Of a stretch of 64,000 nt of DNA, positions 11,373-23,194 are shown piece after piece. A program made the position numbers and the translations under genes. The notes beneath the pieces were generated by a model that made no database searches, had not been told where the DNA came from, and saw only the letters and a program-made list of their open reading frames with translations. The DNA comes from Mesodorylaimus sp. YZB2_4 (Eukaryota; Nematoda; Enoplea; Dorylaimida; Dorylaimidae), in contig JASANH010000740.1 of assembly GCA_030248295.1 (NCBI GenBank), positions 36,723-100,722 of the forward strand. The letters run 5' to 3'. The first letter of the stretch is position 1, and each line of letters starts with the position of its first letter.

Positions 11373-12600
11373 TTTTTCTGTCCAGACTCTTCTCCACCCA
11401 CCTAATATACCCCCTCGAGGACTGGCCGTGTTCGAGCACATGCAATCTTGAGTGCAAGTAGCGCCATTCTACAAAATTTGCTTTTACGCGTGCGCAAGAG
11501 ATTAAAATCAGTGGCCATTGTTTTGTCGCTCGAACCATGACGAGTCTTCCACTAAAACTCTCTCTCTGGCTTAGCTTAGGTTAGGCACTCGTTTGCACGT
11601 GTCTTAGTACTAGTATTTCAGGGAAGTACAACCTTTCCTTTAGCACTGTAGACTGAGTTCAGCAAACATAAGGTCAGTTCTGTATGTCATGAGGATCCCT
11701 TTATTTCAGTTTCATTGACTTCCAACATGTTTGGCCCGAGTCAAAGCTGATGGTGAGTGACAAGCAGTATTCAAATAACCAAATTTCCCGCAACAATTTT
11801 GTAAAAAAAGTTGCTGCATTACCCCTAGTCAATTTTTTCACGATGCTATTCACGGCATAACATTTTAACCTCGTTTTCAGTGCATCCTCTATCCTTAATT
11901 ATAACCTGCATTTTTGCCGTTTTATTGCCAAGTTTTTTAATAACAATGCGAAGGAAGTCTTGTGAGTCTAATGCTTTTACTTTTTTTTCATGATTTCCAT
12001 GCACAATTTTTCAGACTTACTTTACCTCGTATCTACTGCATATTGTGTTTATTGAAGCTTATGCAGCGACCCCGTTTTGCGCCCAACTCGCAAAAGTATG
12101 AGGGAAAGATGCGAGCTTCCGCAAACCGGCCCTCTAACGTCCGCTGTTATTGTCAGTCACTCTTCATATTACGCCTTTTCTGTATAAACACCGTTTTTTA
12201 AGAGTCACTTCTTTAATTTAAATTTCGCGCCTTTTTTAAAGTTTTCCAGTATCGTTTTATTTTTTAAGTATGTCTGTCTATATATGTCTGTTTATGTATT
12301 ATAACTGTCATCGTCATTTTTGTGCAGAGACGGCTTTCAAAATATGCAAGACATGTTGAATCCCACAATTTGAATTTCCCGCCATTTTAAAAACCAAACA
12401 TTTCGTTTATATATATATTGATATGACAGAAATTCCATGAGTCCTTTGACCCCGTATCCTCGATGAGCCACCAATTCATATCCTGCAGAATTTTTCTGCG
12501 TTTCCAAATTTTGTGAGTTTTTCTGTTCAAAAGGACCCCAAACAAAAACCAAAACTTCTAACTTATGTAACAAGTGACATTTTCTGGTCAGGCACCTCCC
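11373..12600. other. AT-rich intergenic sequence
   Basis: T-rich runs predominate and ORFs are short. No gene, RNA or repeat family could be supported. Confidence 0.35.
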
Positions 12601-12619
12601 ACAAAAAATTCCCCCCACC

Positions 12620-12903
<284 letters not shown>

Positions 12904-13732
12904 CCCTGGCTGGTTGCCTTGACTAGCCGCCGCATAGAGCTTATCAGTTGCTTTCGTTGGCCAATCGTTCAGGTGAGGGACAAACCCTTCGGGTTGATGT
13001 CCATAGCTCCTACGACTAAGTAAGAGGCCCGCCTGGGAGATCATCCGCTTCGCGCAGTATATTTTCATACAGTGCTGTTCAGCCTATTACAGTCCCACTC
13101 CGGTTGCAAATTAACCCGTGTTGTAAGCGCCGCTTCGAGCCGGTGGTCCGAAGAAGGACCAGGTTCTTGGATGTTCTCCTTTAAATGGGTGTTTCGATTG
13201 GATTTTGCGCGCTCAAAATTTCTTGATTTGGGACACCCACACCATGCCTGGTAAATGTTAAATGCCGGATTTTGAGATCTTTTATGTCATACTAGTGTTC
13301 TAAGTTCTATAGGAGTAAAGATTTTCTAGGGTGAGGACCTAGCAGCTTTAGTTCTCTCATCAACAAAAACGTAAGGGCATGCTTGATCTGTCTGAACTCT
13401 CAGTAGTTGCCGACAACGGAGAACACGAGTCCGTAACTGATATGAAGCGAGCGAATGGTTTTTCTACGTGCTCGGCTTTTGGAAAAATAAGCTCATTATT
13501 CGCCTGTAGAACCACGCCCTAGCCTACGCCAATGGATCTAGTTGGTTTCTATATTTGGGTGCACCCCCCTCACCCAGGAGCTTCTTCGTTATTACAGTAA
13601 TTTCTTTAACGCCACCCGGACATCCGGCCCGGCATGTGACGCACCTTCGAAGTTTTCATGTACCTTTGTTGACAGTGCACTATATTAGGCGGACCAAGAT
13701 ATGGCCAGATATCAGTCGTCCTGAAACCCACG

Positions 13733-14191
13733 ATGGTGAGAATGACTTCGGCTGCTGCTTTCTTCATGATCGTATTCTTTGTGATCGTTTTCAACAGCGG
13801 AGGTCAGTCAATCAAAGATGGACAGCTGAAGAGCGAATGGAAACGTTCTACACCAGACAACAACTGCACCATTACCATCTCGCAGGTGCGCGTGACGAAC
13901 GGCTACTGCACAGCCGTACTCGGAGGACGAGTCGTGTGCTTTTCGAGCGATCCACCGATCATGGATCCTTTCAATCCACAATGCCCACGTCGCATCTCCG
14001 AAAGTCCAGGCAGTGAGGGGAACGGTAAGAAACGGGTCAGCTGCATCATAAACCAAAAGGTACACCGTGAAATAGCTGGCCAGTGCTCGTCCTTTGGTCG
14101 CCTCCCGGCTTGCATAACATTCGATGGCTCGATATCCGACGTGTTCAATGCCCAGTGCAGCGCCGATGTTTTGCAAGAAAGCGCGCAATGA
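13733..14191 (+). CDS. Small secreted protein with a duplicated four-cysteine unit
   Basis: A single exon encodes 152 residues starting MVRMTSAAAFFMIVFFVIVF, a clear signal peptide; AAAFFMIVFFVIVF is the hydrophobic core. The mature part contains exactly eight cysteines in two units of four. Unit 1 has spacing C-x13-C-x9-C-x14-C and unit 2 has C-x13-C-x8-C-x14-C. Both end in FN-x-QC (FNPQC, FNAQC), so they arose by tandem duplication. Each unit presumably forms two disulfides. I do not recognise the family. The first Met of the frame was chosen because it immediately precedes the hydrophobic core. An AATATAAA stretch near 14,300 may act in 3' end formation. Confidence 0.72.
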   Translation: MVRMTSAAAFFMIVFFVIVFNSGGQSIKDGQLKSEWKRSTPDNNCTITISQVRVTNGYCTAVLGGRVVCFSSDPPIMDPFNPQCPRRISESPGSEGNGKKRVSCIINQKVHREIAGQCSSFGRLPACITFDGSISDVFNAQCSADVLQESAQ

Positions 14192-15355
14192 AAAAGTCGA
14201 TGAAATGTGATTGATGAGAAGCCATGAAAATTCTTCGAGATCATACGTTTTACCGTATCATAAACTTGTGGGGGAAGCCCATCAATTACTTAACAGTGAA
14301 AATATAAATTTATTGGCATTTGCCTAGCACTGCTTTTATCTTATTTGTTTCCCACACATACGCAGAAAGAGGCCACATTTATCTAACCTGACCCCACCTA
14401 AAGACGTGGGACTTTGCTTGGACACATGGTCGAATATCAGCACACTTAGACTTCTGGTAGAAATAAGCAATTTCTCAGAACTTTTGTGGAAGCACACTGA
14501 AAGAGACTACTGCATCTTCTTGTTTCCTTCTTGAGGTGGTGTGCAACCGTGCTTTCGGTGGCGCTAGCGCTGCCTTACCATACCATCCGTGCTTGCTTCC
14601 TTTTGTAATGTCCTCAACATGTTCCTAAAAGACAGACGTGGCATGCCCACACACGTCATACTCATTGAACGCGACTTCATATTACATACGCGCTCATTGC
14701 CTGAGCAAGGTGATCGGCGGAAACAACTTATTATCACGACCCACCAATTTTCTCTCAGCCATCGCTGTGGCGCGTGCGTCAGCGCCATCGACTCCTTCCT
14801 GTTGATGACTTGGCGCCGGCTGAACATTTGCCCGCAGTAAACTCTGAGCACGTAGGTACCCACAATACCTTCCTTGTTCTGACAGAAATATGCGGCGTAT
14901 CCTCGACCCTTAATTAATGGTCTTGGTCAAGCACGTGCTGTCCGGTCCGGTCATGGTTCAAAATTAGCTCAAATTAAGAATTTTCGGTTCTATCTTACGG
15001 TGCACTCATACAGCAAAATGTTGCCCATTATTATCGGTCTCTTCGAAGTCAGTTCGGCAGTGCTATCACGAAAGATCTCAAAATAAAGCAGCCGTAAAAG
15101 TTTCGGTTGAATAGGCGGTAGCAATTAGTGCGTTTTCACGATTGCAGTGCTGAGGCTTTTTAGATTGAGTTTGGGCACCCAAACAAAACTGTACGGTTTT
15201 ATACAAAATATGCTTGAGTGAGCATTCGATAAGCAACATACACTTGATTCACAGAACACGACACTCCACCATGTGATACCCACAATCTTCTTTTCCCTTT
15301 ACATTCTCACTATACACCGTCATCCTGCCCTGCCTATTACATCACCACTCTTGAG
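14192..15355. other. Intergenic, no recognisable gene
   Basis: Overlapping ORFs of 80-100 codons on both strands around 14,560-14,860 have no family motif and no signal peptide. Nothing else was recognised. Confidence 0.35.
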
Positions 15356-15545
15356 CTGAAAGGCGCGCTCCATGTCGTGTTCGCGACTCACCGCCGCTTA
15401 TTGACTGACTCAGCTTCATTTTTGGAGATTTCGGGAGCAAGGCAAGTCTCGCGACTACGTATACCTGCGGCTGAAACATCAATCCAGTAGGTTTAAGTCT
15501 CTTAGCCAGGGGAGATAAGTTAATTTCTAACTCTGGCCTGCCAGC
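15356..15545 (+). repeat. Hairpin-core repeat family, copy 2
   Basis: It contains GGCAAGTCTCGCGACTA, CTGAAACATCAATCC and TTAGCCAGGGGAGAT, the same order of blocks as the other copies. It is more decayed than the 52.8 and 54.1 kb copies. Confidence 0.65.
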
Positions 15546-15884
15546 CGAAGGTCGCAAGATGATCGTTGGTTGGCATGATGGTGCAGTACTGCCGGCGATC
15601 GACAACGAGCGCGACGATGTAGCTCTCCTGAAAATATGCTCTCAACTGCACATACAGTACCCTATTGACAAAATGCGTTTTCGACACAGCACTTACGCTT
15701 GTGAACCATCGCCGTCCCGCTGTTCGTTCGTGTTCGTTGGAAGTTATTTCCCAATGGTAGAATTCCAACCCAGAGTGTCCAAGACGATTTCTCTAGTCGC
15801 GTGAACCTGGCCTAGTGAGCCCGTTAGGTGACACAGTTTTCTAGTTTTCAAAACAGCCAATATCTGTGATGGTCGTAATCAGTA

Positions 15885-17800
15885 TCATTCGATCCCGATT
15901 TTGGGGGCACTTTCGTTGACTGAGCCGACTCGGCATCGTTCAAAGCGGTGGGGTAGCCGTCGAACTTGGTCTTTTAGCTTGAAAACCTGCTGTATAAGCG
16001 TCAACTTCTTGGCGCCGCTGGATTTCACTACCTGTTTTGTCATCGCACTGCCAAATTTGGTTTCGCAAGCAGGAGATGGCGAAAGGCTAAGAGCCGAGGG
16101 GCGAGCTGCTTCCGTGGCTTCGCCGCAACAGCCGCCATTTGCTTTGATGACATTGATTTCCGCAAACAGCCACGCTCTCTCCAAAATATTCCAAGCAAAA
16201 TCCTCCTTGGGAACGGATAATCAAATTGTGAGCCGATATCACCTGCGTGACACGATAGGGTCCAATCCAGGAGCCCAACAACTCCAATGACAACCCTGCT
16301 GGCATATGCATTCGCTTATACATTACCATATCGCCAGGCCGAAACTACTTCTCCGGTTTCGTATCCGTGCCATAGCACTCCTTACGCTGTTTTCGCACTC
16401 GTTCTATGCTCTCACAGGCCAACCCCACATACTCTGAGCATTCGGAGTTCATCACTATTACCACGAGTCCTTGGTTTTCCTGAGCGTTCGACAAATCTGC
16501 ACAGTACCTATACCGCTCGCTATGACATGGGCCTGTAAAATCGGTACCTAAGATAGCGGGTATTCCACCCATCGTGCCTCATATCAATACTACGTGTCGT
16601 CCGACTATCGAACCAACCTTGAGGTTAACTCCAACCTCTGCCTCGATTTCTAGCATGCTGTCTCCGCCTAAACCTTTCGGTCTGGCCGAACTAAGCCTCC
16701 AATCTTTACGCAGGATAATTTTCTCTGCCACCGCCTTACTTATCAAGGTTAAGGTAGCCCCACTGTCTAGCATCATGGGTACGTCTTGCCCGTTTACCTG
16801 GAATAACACGTCACTGAACTGACCAATCTTCCGTCCCACTGCATTCGCCTCCTGCGAAACTGATGCCAATCCATTGTGTGGCGCGTCCTTAGGCATGCCC
16901 AACACTGTATTACACCTTCCGTCAGCAGGACCTCGGTCCTCATTCCGCAGATATCCGTGGCACTCGTCATCCTGCCCACCATATTCACCTGGTCGTGATC
17001 CATCGTCCAAAATCGCATTGACCCTCCGCTTCCGGTCCACCGACCGTCCGCGGTCATTCCGATAGTTACCACGACAGTAACTGTTGCTACTATTTTCCCG
17101 AGACGAGAAACGTCGTCCTCGACCATACTGGTCACTACGACCTGGACTATGTCGTCATCTACCAGTTTGGAAGTCCTTCCGGCCATCTCGCTGCTGATAG
17201 CTACTATATGAGACCTGTGCTGACCACCCGCATGATCGTTTCTGCGATCCACGCATCCACGTGCGATATGACCCATCCGTCCACACCGGTAACAAGCCCG
17301 GTTTTTATAATTACTACCATTCCTGGCTTCTCCGACATGCGAGATTTGGCTATCATTCCGCTGCTTTACCACTATCTCGCCACACAGAGTAGAGCGTGAC
17401 CCAGCTCTTTACGCGATCGCCCTTGCGACTGATAACCTATCCGAGATCGCCTTGACGAGTTCCTCTACCATCTCCTGCTTCGCAGCCGGGGCCAAGACCT
17501 TCACGGTATAGACATCGCAATAGTCCTTCAACACCTCTTTCTTCACCCATGGAGGTAATTTATCACGCAGTTCCGCATATGTGATACTACATTTCGCAGC
17601 CATGCTCGCACCCAAAGTCTCTGCACGTGAATCTACACGGCAACTCTCCCGAGCTATCGATCGAACTCGCTCCAGAGCAAATCCAGGTACTGAACTAATT
17701 TGCAAATGAGAGTAACCTTTGTCTCTAGCGAAACCAATCCAGGTAACGCAAACGAGTTCGAGCTTCGACTCCAGAGCATGCAAAGGCACTCAAACGAATT
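15885..17800 (-). pseudogene. Internally deleted Ty3/gypsy-type retrotransposon relic
   Basis: Read on the minus strand: a gag end with a CCHC zinc knuckle (CYRCGRMGHIARGC, near 17,300); a frame change; an aspartic protease (VPMMLDSGATLTLISKAV, catalytic DSGA near 16,770) running to GGIPAILGTDF; then, within about 40 codons, an integrase C-terminal segment (VMYKRMHMPAGL...LLGSWIGPYRVTQV, near 16,320-16,200). Reverse transcriptase, RNase H and the integrase core are absent. The element is broken across at least three frames and cannot move on its own. No LTR pair could be assigned to it. Confidence 0.7.
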
Positions 17801-18050
17801 CTAGACGTGCGTCTCCAGTGCAATCAATCCAGGAAGCACAAACAGCACGAAACTATCAAGTCTGTTTCCAGTACAAGCAATCCAGGAAGTACAAACGGAA
17901 CGAAACGACCGCCTCAAAATATCGCTGTCCCAATCCAAGGGCGAGCACCCGTCCTACGACAATAAAACCAAACAACCCCGACTAACAAGTCTATTCAGAA
18001 TCCGTGACTCTTTTCCACCTTTTCTTTGGCTCCTGCCAGGCTCGCCAGAG

Positions 18051-18286
18051 ACGATCTAGAAATAACACAGCCAAATGTCGTTTGTGTAATACACAATCGC
18101 CACCTACCGAAAACCATCGGGCAACATCTTGAAGGAAGTCCAAAGCCAAAAGAGGTCGAAGTGGCTAGTGTCCTCGTTAGTCTAGCACCTTTTTCTAAAC
18201 ACGGATACACCAGTTCCGAAATAGTGTACCTGTGCTCCTAAGAGCCGCTTCATCAGGACCTGATCCAAAACAGCCTCCTTCATAAT
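18051..18286 (+). repeat. 236-bp direct repeat, copy 1
   Basis: It matches 19513-19749 at roughly nine bases in ten, from GATCTAGAAATAACA to CAGCCTCCTTCATAATG. The ends are not TG...CA, so it does not look like an LTR, although it sits just upstream (in element sense) of the gag relic. Confidence 0.7.
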
Positions 18287-19512
18287 GTCCCCCGCAATCA
18301 TCCTTGGTGCGGGTGCCTGCATGTTCTACCATGAGAAAAAAGTGCCTGCTTCAAAATGTACGATATTGATCAGGACACCTAGTCGTAGGGTCCATACATC
18401 TTCCATAACACTCGCCTCCAGGCCTCATAACCACTGTCGTCCTCGCACGTTTCTTATATCTAAATCATTCTTAACCATCTTTATCCTCATCCTTATTTCC
18501 AACGATTTGAATTATTCCATCGTCATTATGCTGTTCTTGAACACGAATATCACTTGAAGATGCAGGTAACGATGTGATTCGCGCCAGATTTAGGTAATTT
18601 GGTATTCCAATCGCAATTTTACCACCGGGTAATATATGAGTTCAAAGAGGTACGACCTAGGACTATAAGGTAGGGGACAGGTGAGGATTTGCTGAGCCTG
18701 TGCACGAAATGGCGTACGGCTATTCTGGGAAAAGAATTCTGGTTGGCATGTTCATTTTCTTTGTGCTTCAACTTGACTCTGAGCGCAATCATATTGATCG
18801 AGGCAGGAAGAAGTACCAAGCCGCATCATCACCAGTCATTAGTTTTGGTCATTCACATATTGCATCTGCTGCTCACGCAAAAGCAGTGAACGCTGGCGGT
18901 AGTTCACCTACCCGTCATGATTGACGTGGAGCCACTGCGGCCACTGCGGCCATGCCTGGTACCTATGATATGGTAATGGCGGGCAATAAGCGTATTCAGC
19001 CTCGTTATGCATTACCAACTTGTCATCGGGCAAATAAAGCTATACGAATGCGTTTTAGCAATCATTCCTTTGGCGAAAAACGGAAAAATAAACATTGGAG
19101 GACACACAGAGGGAAAATGACTGACAAATTTTTGGCAATCTAATCTAACGTTATCGAAGCGGCTGCAATGATACGAGCCTGTCATAGTATTGCCTACTGT
19201 GTATTGTCAGAGCTAAGTATGCTGCTGCACATGCGAATTAAAGCACGTGGCGCATCACAACTGCCTGTGTGCTTGAACCATCGTATCTTCTGATTACGAT
19301 TATGACTGGAAACGAAACTTTTCGTTCTCCGTCATAGCCCCACACCCGTGGGCAGGATGCCACGTTGTCACGTGCCTGCTCGTGAGCCCATAAACAGGTG
19401 AGGACTTGGCCCGGATGACGCATTTCCTGTTTTGTTCATCGTTTCCTCAGCCTGGGCCAGGTAATTATCGATGGTGGGCGTTTTTGTCGTTCGATTGATG
19501 TCAGACGGATCG
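18287..19512. other. Sequence between the 236-bp repeats; no gene recognised
   Basis: Several ORFs of 60-90 codons overlap in different frames without motifs. A tandem GCCACTGCG doublet occurs near 18,930. Confidence 0.35.
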
Positions 19513-19749
19513 ATCTAGAAATAACATAGCCAAATGTCGTTTGTGCGATACACAATTCCAACCCTCACGAAAGCCATCGGGCACCATCTTGAAGGAACCC
19601 AAAAGCCAAAAGAGGTCGAAGTGGCTAGTGTCCTCGTGAGTCTAGCACCTTTCTCTAAGCACGGATACACCAGTTATGAAATAGTGTATCTGTGCTCCTA
19701 AGAGCCGCTTCGTCGGGATCTGGTCCAAAACAGCCGCCTTCATAGTGGC
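19513..19749 (+). repeat. 236-bp direct repeat, copy 2
   Basis: Second copy of the 18,051-18,286 repeat in the same orientation, starting GATCTAGAAATAACAT and ending CAGCCGCCTTCATAGTG. Confidence 0.7.
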
Positions 19750-20302
19750 GCACGTGCATGTATCGAAATACAGTACATGGTGTGTGCAGGTACATTGTAG
19801 GCCAAGCAGATAAAGGATTTCAGGGCGAGAATTTCATGGAAGCACATTGAAGTCAGCAAATATAATTCAGGAGTCCACGCTTTGGCTTCTAGGCACTTAG
19901 AATATGTAGACAAAACACCACACTTCCATCACTGCAAGTTGGCCGATTTTGCAAATATAACGTGAAGACTAGGGCACATTTCGGGACTCATCCTCTGGCA
20001 AGCTATGTACAGGGGATATGATTGATTTATACAGCTCAATCCATAATCTGGCGGAGCATGATAATATAGCTCATTCATCACATAAGCGAATGCACTCGAG
20101 AGGCAAGGACACAAGAATTGAAAATCAGCAAAAAAAGGCCATCCAGCAGCGCGGAAAACCTCGCATGGCCGTTTCATGGATAGAAGAAAACTCATTCAAT
20201 ATGTTAGCCTCACGGTCAGTTCACCACTGGATCGAATCGTCCACTCAAAAACAAAACGTTTCACCCAGTTTGTCCGTGTCTGTAAGGAAGCTACTCTACA
20301 TT

Positions 20303-20935
20303 AGCAAGAAATTCATGAAATGAAACTGGGAAAGGTAGTACATGTGGTTTGATGCGCCTTCGGAGCAGGCCAGTCCAGGCTTACAAAAGGTGATCACGAA
20401 AGATCCTACCTGGCTCTGGCTGGTCACATGTACTCGCGGTTTTTGGGTTGACAAGTAGACCATAAAAACTAGCCTCATTCATGTCACCAGCTTGGGGAAG
20501 GTGGCTGCTAGAAAATGCTCACATCTGCAGCTCTTGTATAGCGGATATTTCAGGGACTGTGTTGTGAAAAATGTAAGTACTTGCAGGACAGGTATCTCTT
20601 TCAATTGCGCAATCTCCTACTCAGGCTGGAATTTTGATGAATTTGCAGCTTCGTAAGACATTCTAGCAGCGATGGGGCACAACGAAATTCAGACACTGGG
20701 ATTTTGACTGGGATTACCTGGCGCTTTTGACCCGATGCATGGAATTTATGCTTACAAATATTAGTAGCTCTCTTAAAATTGAAGATAACTTTGGTGACTC
20801 CTCCAATGGATGGAATTTGGGTCTGTACTGAAATTTGGTGAGCGCTGGTGTTTTCGTGCTGCAGATGTTCTCCGCATATCCTCAGATTATCCAGCATTTA
20901 GCCGAAGCAGCATAGGGCAAGGAACCTAACTCGTG
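20303..20935 (+). repeat. ~620-bp dispersed repeat, copy A3
   Basis: Full-length partner of A1 (9,457-10,080), in the same orientation, with small indels. It ends near CTCAGATTATCCAGC followed by AGCCGAAGCAGCATAGGGC. Confidence 0.75.
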
Positions 20936-21610
20936 CTGCGTATTTTAAAGAGAATTTTCTCAGCTACAAGAATCACTAAAAATTTTTCTGTTATCTTTCC
21001 TATTAGGAATGACATATTACTTTTAATTGATGCCACGAAATTTCGGAAATTTTGGAAGAATGGCTAGTGATGTGTAAACCAAGTTTTATGCAAGGGTTAG
21101 CTGGCTAGTTGGTCTTTTTTATGGCTCTTTTTATGTTTATTGATCCAGGCAAGGTATCCAAGATACGACGTGTGTAGTTGCCTTCATTTCATCTTAAAGT
21201 TTGCAGGAAAGGGGTTTTTGACACGGACTTTTCTCACTGCGCCAAACTGTCTCATACGAGCTGGGTGGGCGTAAAAAGTCAGTTGACCTCAGTTTTTAAT
21301 TTAGACTCATCCGGAACTCATCCGGTAACAAAAAACCATTGTCGCCAGAGAAAGCAGCCAAAATTGTGGCTTCAGCAGCCTCTGGTGAAAAGCAGTTAGG
21401 CGTCGTCAAAACGATGAAAACTTTATTTTTAGTATCGAATTGCATCAGTCCAGGCGCGTGCGCAGGGGGTGGGGGTTGCAAGGGTGCAAATTAACCCTCT
21501 CCCCAAGAAAAGTGTCGAGGTAGTAGTGACCTACACACACACGCATTTTCCCCCATTCCCGGCACTTCGTACAAAAGTTGAAGCGGTGAGAATTAACTAT
21601 GCTTGATTGA
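20936..21610. other. Intergenic, no recognisable gene
   Basis: Nothing was found apart from a short ACACACACA run near 21,530 and G/C-rich simple sequence near 21,465. Confidence 0.35.
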
Positions 21611-22625
21611 ACGGTGGCTTATAGAGAAAAAAAATCAATTTCTAGAAGCCTGATAACCCAAAATTTTCGCCTTCGGCGGGGATCCTCCGCCCCGCACCCT
21701 CCTACCTCAAATCCTGCGTACGACCCTGCAGTCAACAGTGTCCCGTATATTCAACTGCCAAAGAAACTATGGCGCAGTGAAAAGGAAACGTGGCTCTGGA
21801 CGTCCGCGTAAGACCAGCCCACAGACTGATCGAGCATTGGGTCGAATGTCTCTGAAATCTCGTAAGACCACCCTGAGACAGTTGGCCAATGAGCTTGATT
21901 CCACAGTCGGAGTACGATTGTCTCGACCAACGATTGCCAGTAGACTGGCAGAAAGTGAAATTTACAATTACCGGTGTGCCGAAAAGCCCTTGTTATCACA
22001 GAAAAATCATGAGTGTCGGCTTCAATTGGCAAAAGAACATTCAGAAGTGTCTGATGAGCATTGGCGCAAAATCTCAGTTTACGCCTAATCCACCGGCCTC
22101 GTGGCCTGGTGGGGATTAGGCGCCTGCCTCTCACGCAAGTTGCGTATTTACGGGCGAGTGTTCGACTCGCGGGCCGGCAAATCATTTCGTGTAAAATGTG
22201 TCCCTTCACCCTCGAGTGCGCATAAGCGTTTGGTGATGTGGGAAAACATGAACATATTTTGTTTGGTGTCAAACATTTTGGAGGAAAGTTTGATGCCTTC
22301 GATCGAAAAGCTGCCTTCTAATGGCCAATATCGTTTTCAAGAATATAACGCCCCTTCTCATGGTCTGGGGGCCTAAGCGCGCCCAACCCTTCCGTTGCCT
22401 AACCGCGGCAGTGCCATGGTTAGGCAATGGAAAAATGAAAAAGAGCTGAAATTGATGGGAACACACGACGGTATGGCTTCTTGGCCGCCGAAGTCGCCAG
22501 ACATAAACCCGTAAGCTTCTAACCATAAAAAACGTGGCTGCTAAAGTTATCCAATGAAGCCCAAGTTCAGCGTATCGTGGACAACCTTGCAGTACGGGCA
22601 CTCAATGAGCATAGCTCTTCACCAT
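21611..22625 (+). pseudogene. Tc1-type transposase relic, split by a SINE
   Basis: The first block (21,745-22,085) encodes the DNA-binding half of a Tc1-like transposase: GSGRPRKTSPQTDRALGRM, TTLRQLANEL, RLSRPTIASRLAE and DEHWRKI. The second block, beyond the inserted SINE, encodes the catalytic half in fragments: FQEYNAPSH near 22,340, where the usual motif is QQDNAPxH, and SWPPKSPDINP near 22,480, followed by a stop. The Asp of the DNAPxH motif is replaced by Tyr. An extra ~70-bp insertion with a GTTGCCTAACC/GGTTAGGCAA hairpin separates these two motifs. The element is inactive. Confidence 0.75.
22088..22215 (+). mobile_element. tRNA-derived SINE inside the Tc1 relic
   Basis: It has an A-box-like GTGGCCTGGTGGGGATTAGG and a B-box-like GTGTTCGACTCGCGG about 50 bp apart, then a tail ending TGTCCCTTCACCCTCGAGTG. 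The same tail follows a B box at 39,478-39,542, and the tRNA-like part resembles 34,810-34,920. It interrupts the transposase just after DEHWRKISVYA. Confidence 0.65.
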
Positions 22626-23194
22626 CTGAAACATCAGAGAAGGTGTTTTTAGACTGGGCTTTACCACATACTGTGCTGTGACAGTTGGTATGCAGTTACC
22701 GTGAAGGTTATTTCAAACCAATTGGATCTAGCAGGGTGCCTGTCTCGTCCCTGGGCGCAGTCCCCGGGGAAACTGAGGGGAAATTGATAAATGTATTGGG
22801 TTTAGGAGGGTACCCATTCTAGGGGTGTATTCTAAACGAGTTTATCGTCCTCATAGGATCCGCAATTGCACGCAGCTATGAGCGCACTGCACTCTAGGAC
22901 TCATGCTCACAATTAGTGCTCATCGTCAGTATGGAATCGTACCAAGTACTATTCAAGGACTTTAAAAAAATTCCTAAATACGCTATACTTCAAATGCGTT
23001 GTTCCAAACCAGTTTCCATCGTTTGTCTTGTAACCTTCTAACATTTGAAGACGCCCATTTGAGCCGGTCTCGTCCCGGGGTGCTACATCCTGAAAACATC
23101 TTCAAGTCACTGCCTGCACGTTTTCAAGTTATTGTGCACGGTTTGTCCGAGCAGTCGGTCGGTGTCTTGTACTTTGTGCAGTGCAGTACCAAGT
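22626..23194. other. Intergenic, upstream of the protease gene
   Basis: No gene was recognised. The interval holds the presumed promoter of the protease; no clear TATA box could be assigned. Confidence 0.35.

Noticed and set aside
16087-16329. Independent small gene for a GPYRV-containing protein
   Set aside because: The segment is the integrase C-terminal domain of the deleted gypsy relic.
18051-19749. LTR pair of a small retrotransposon
   Set aside because: The copies lack TG...CA ends, there is no primer site next to the first copy, and the interval has no coding motifs.
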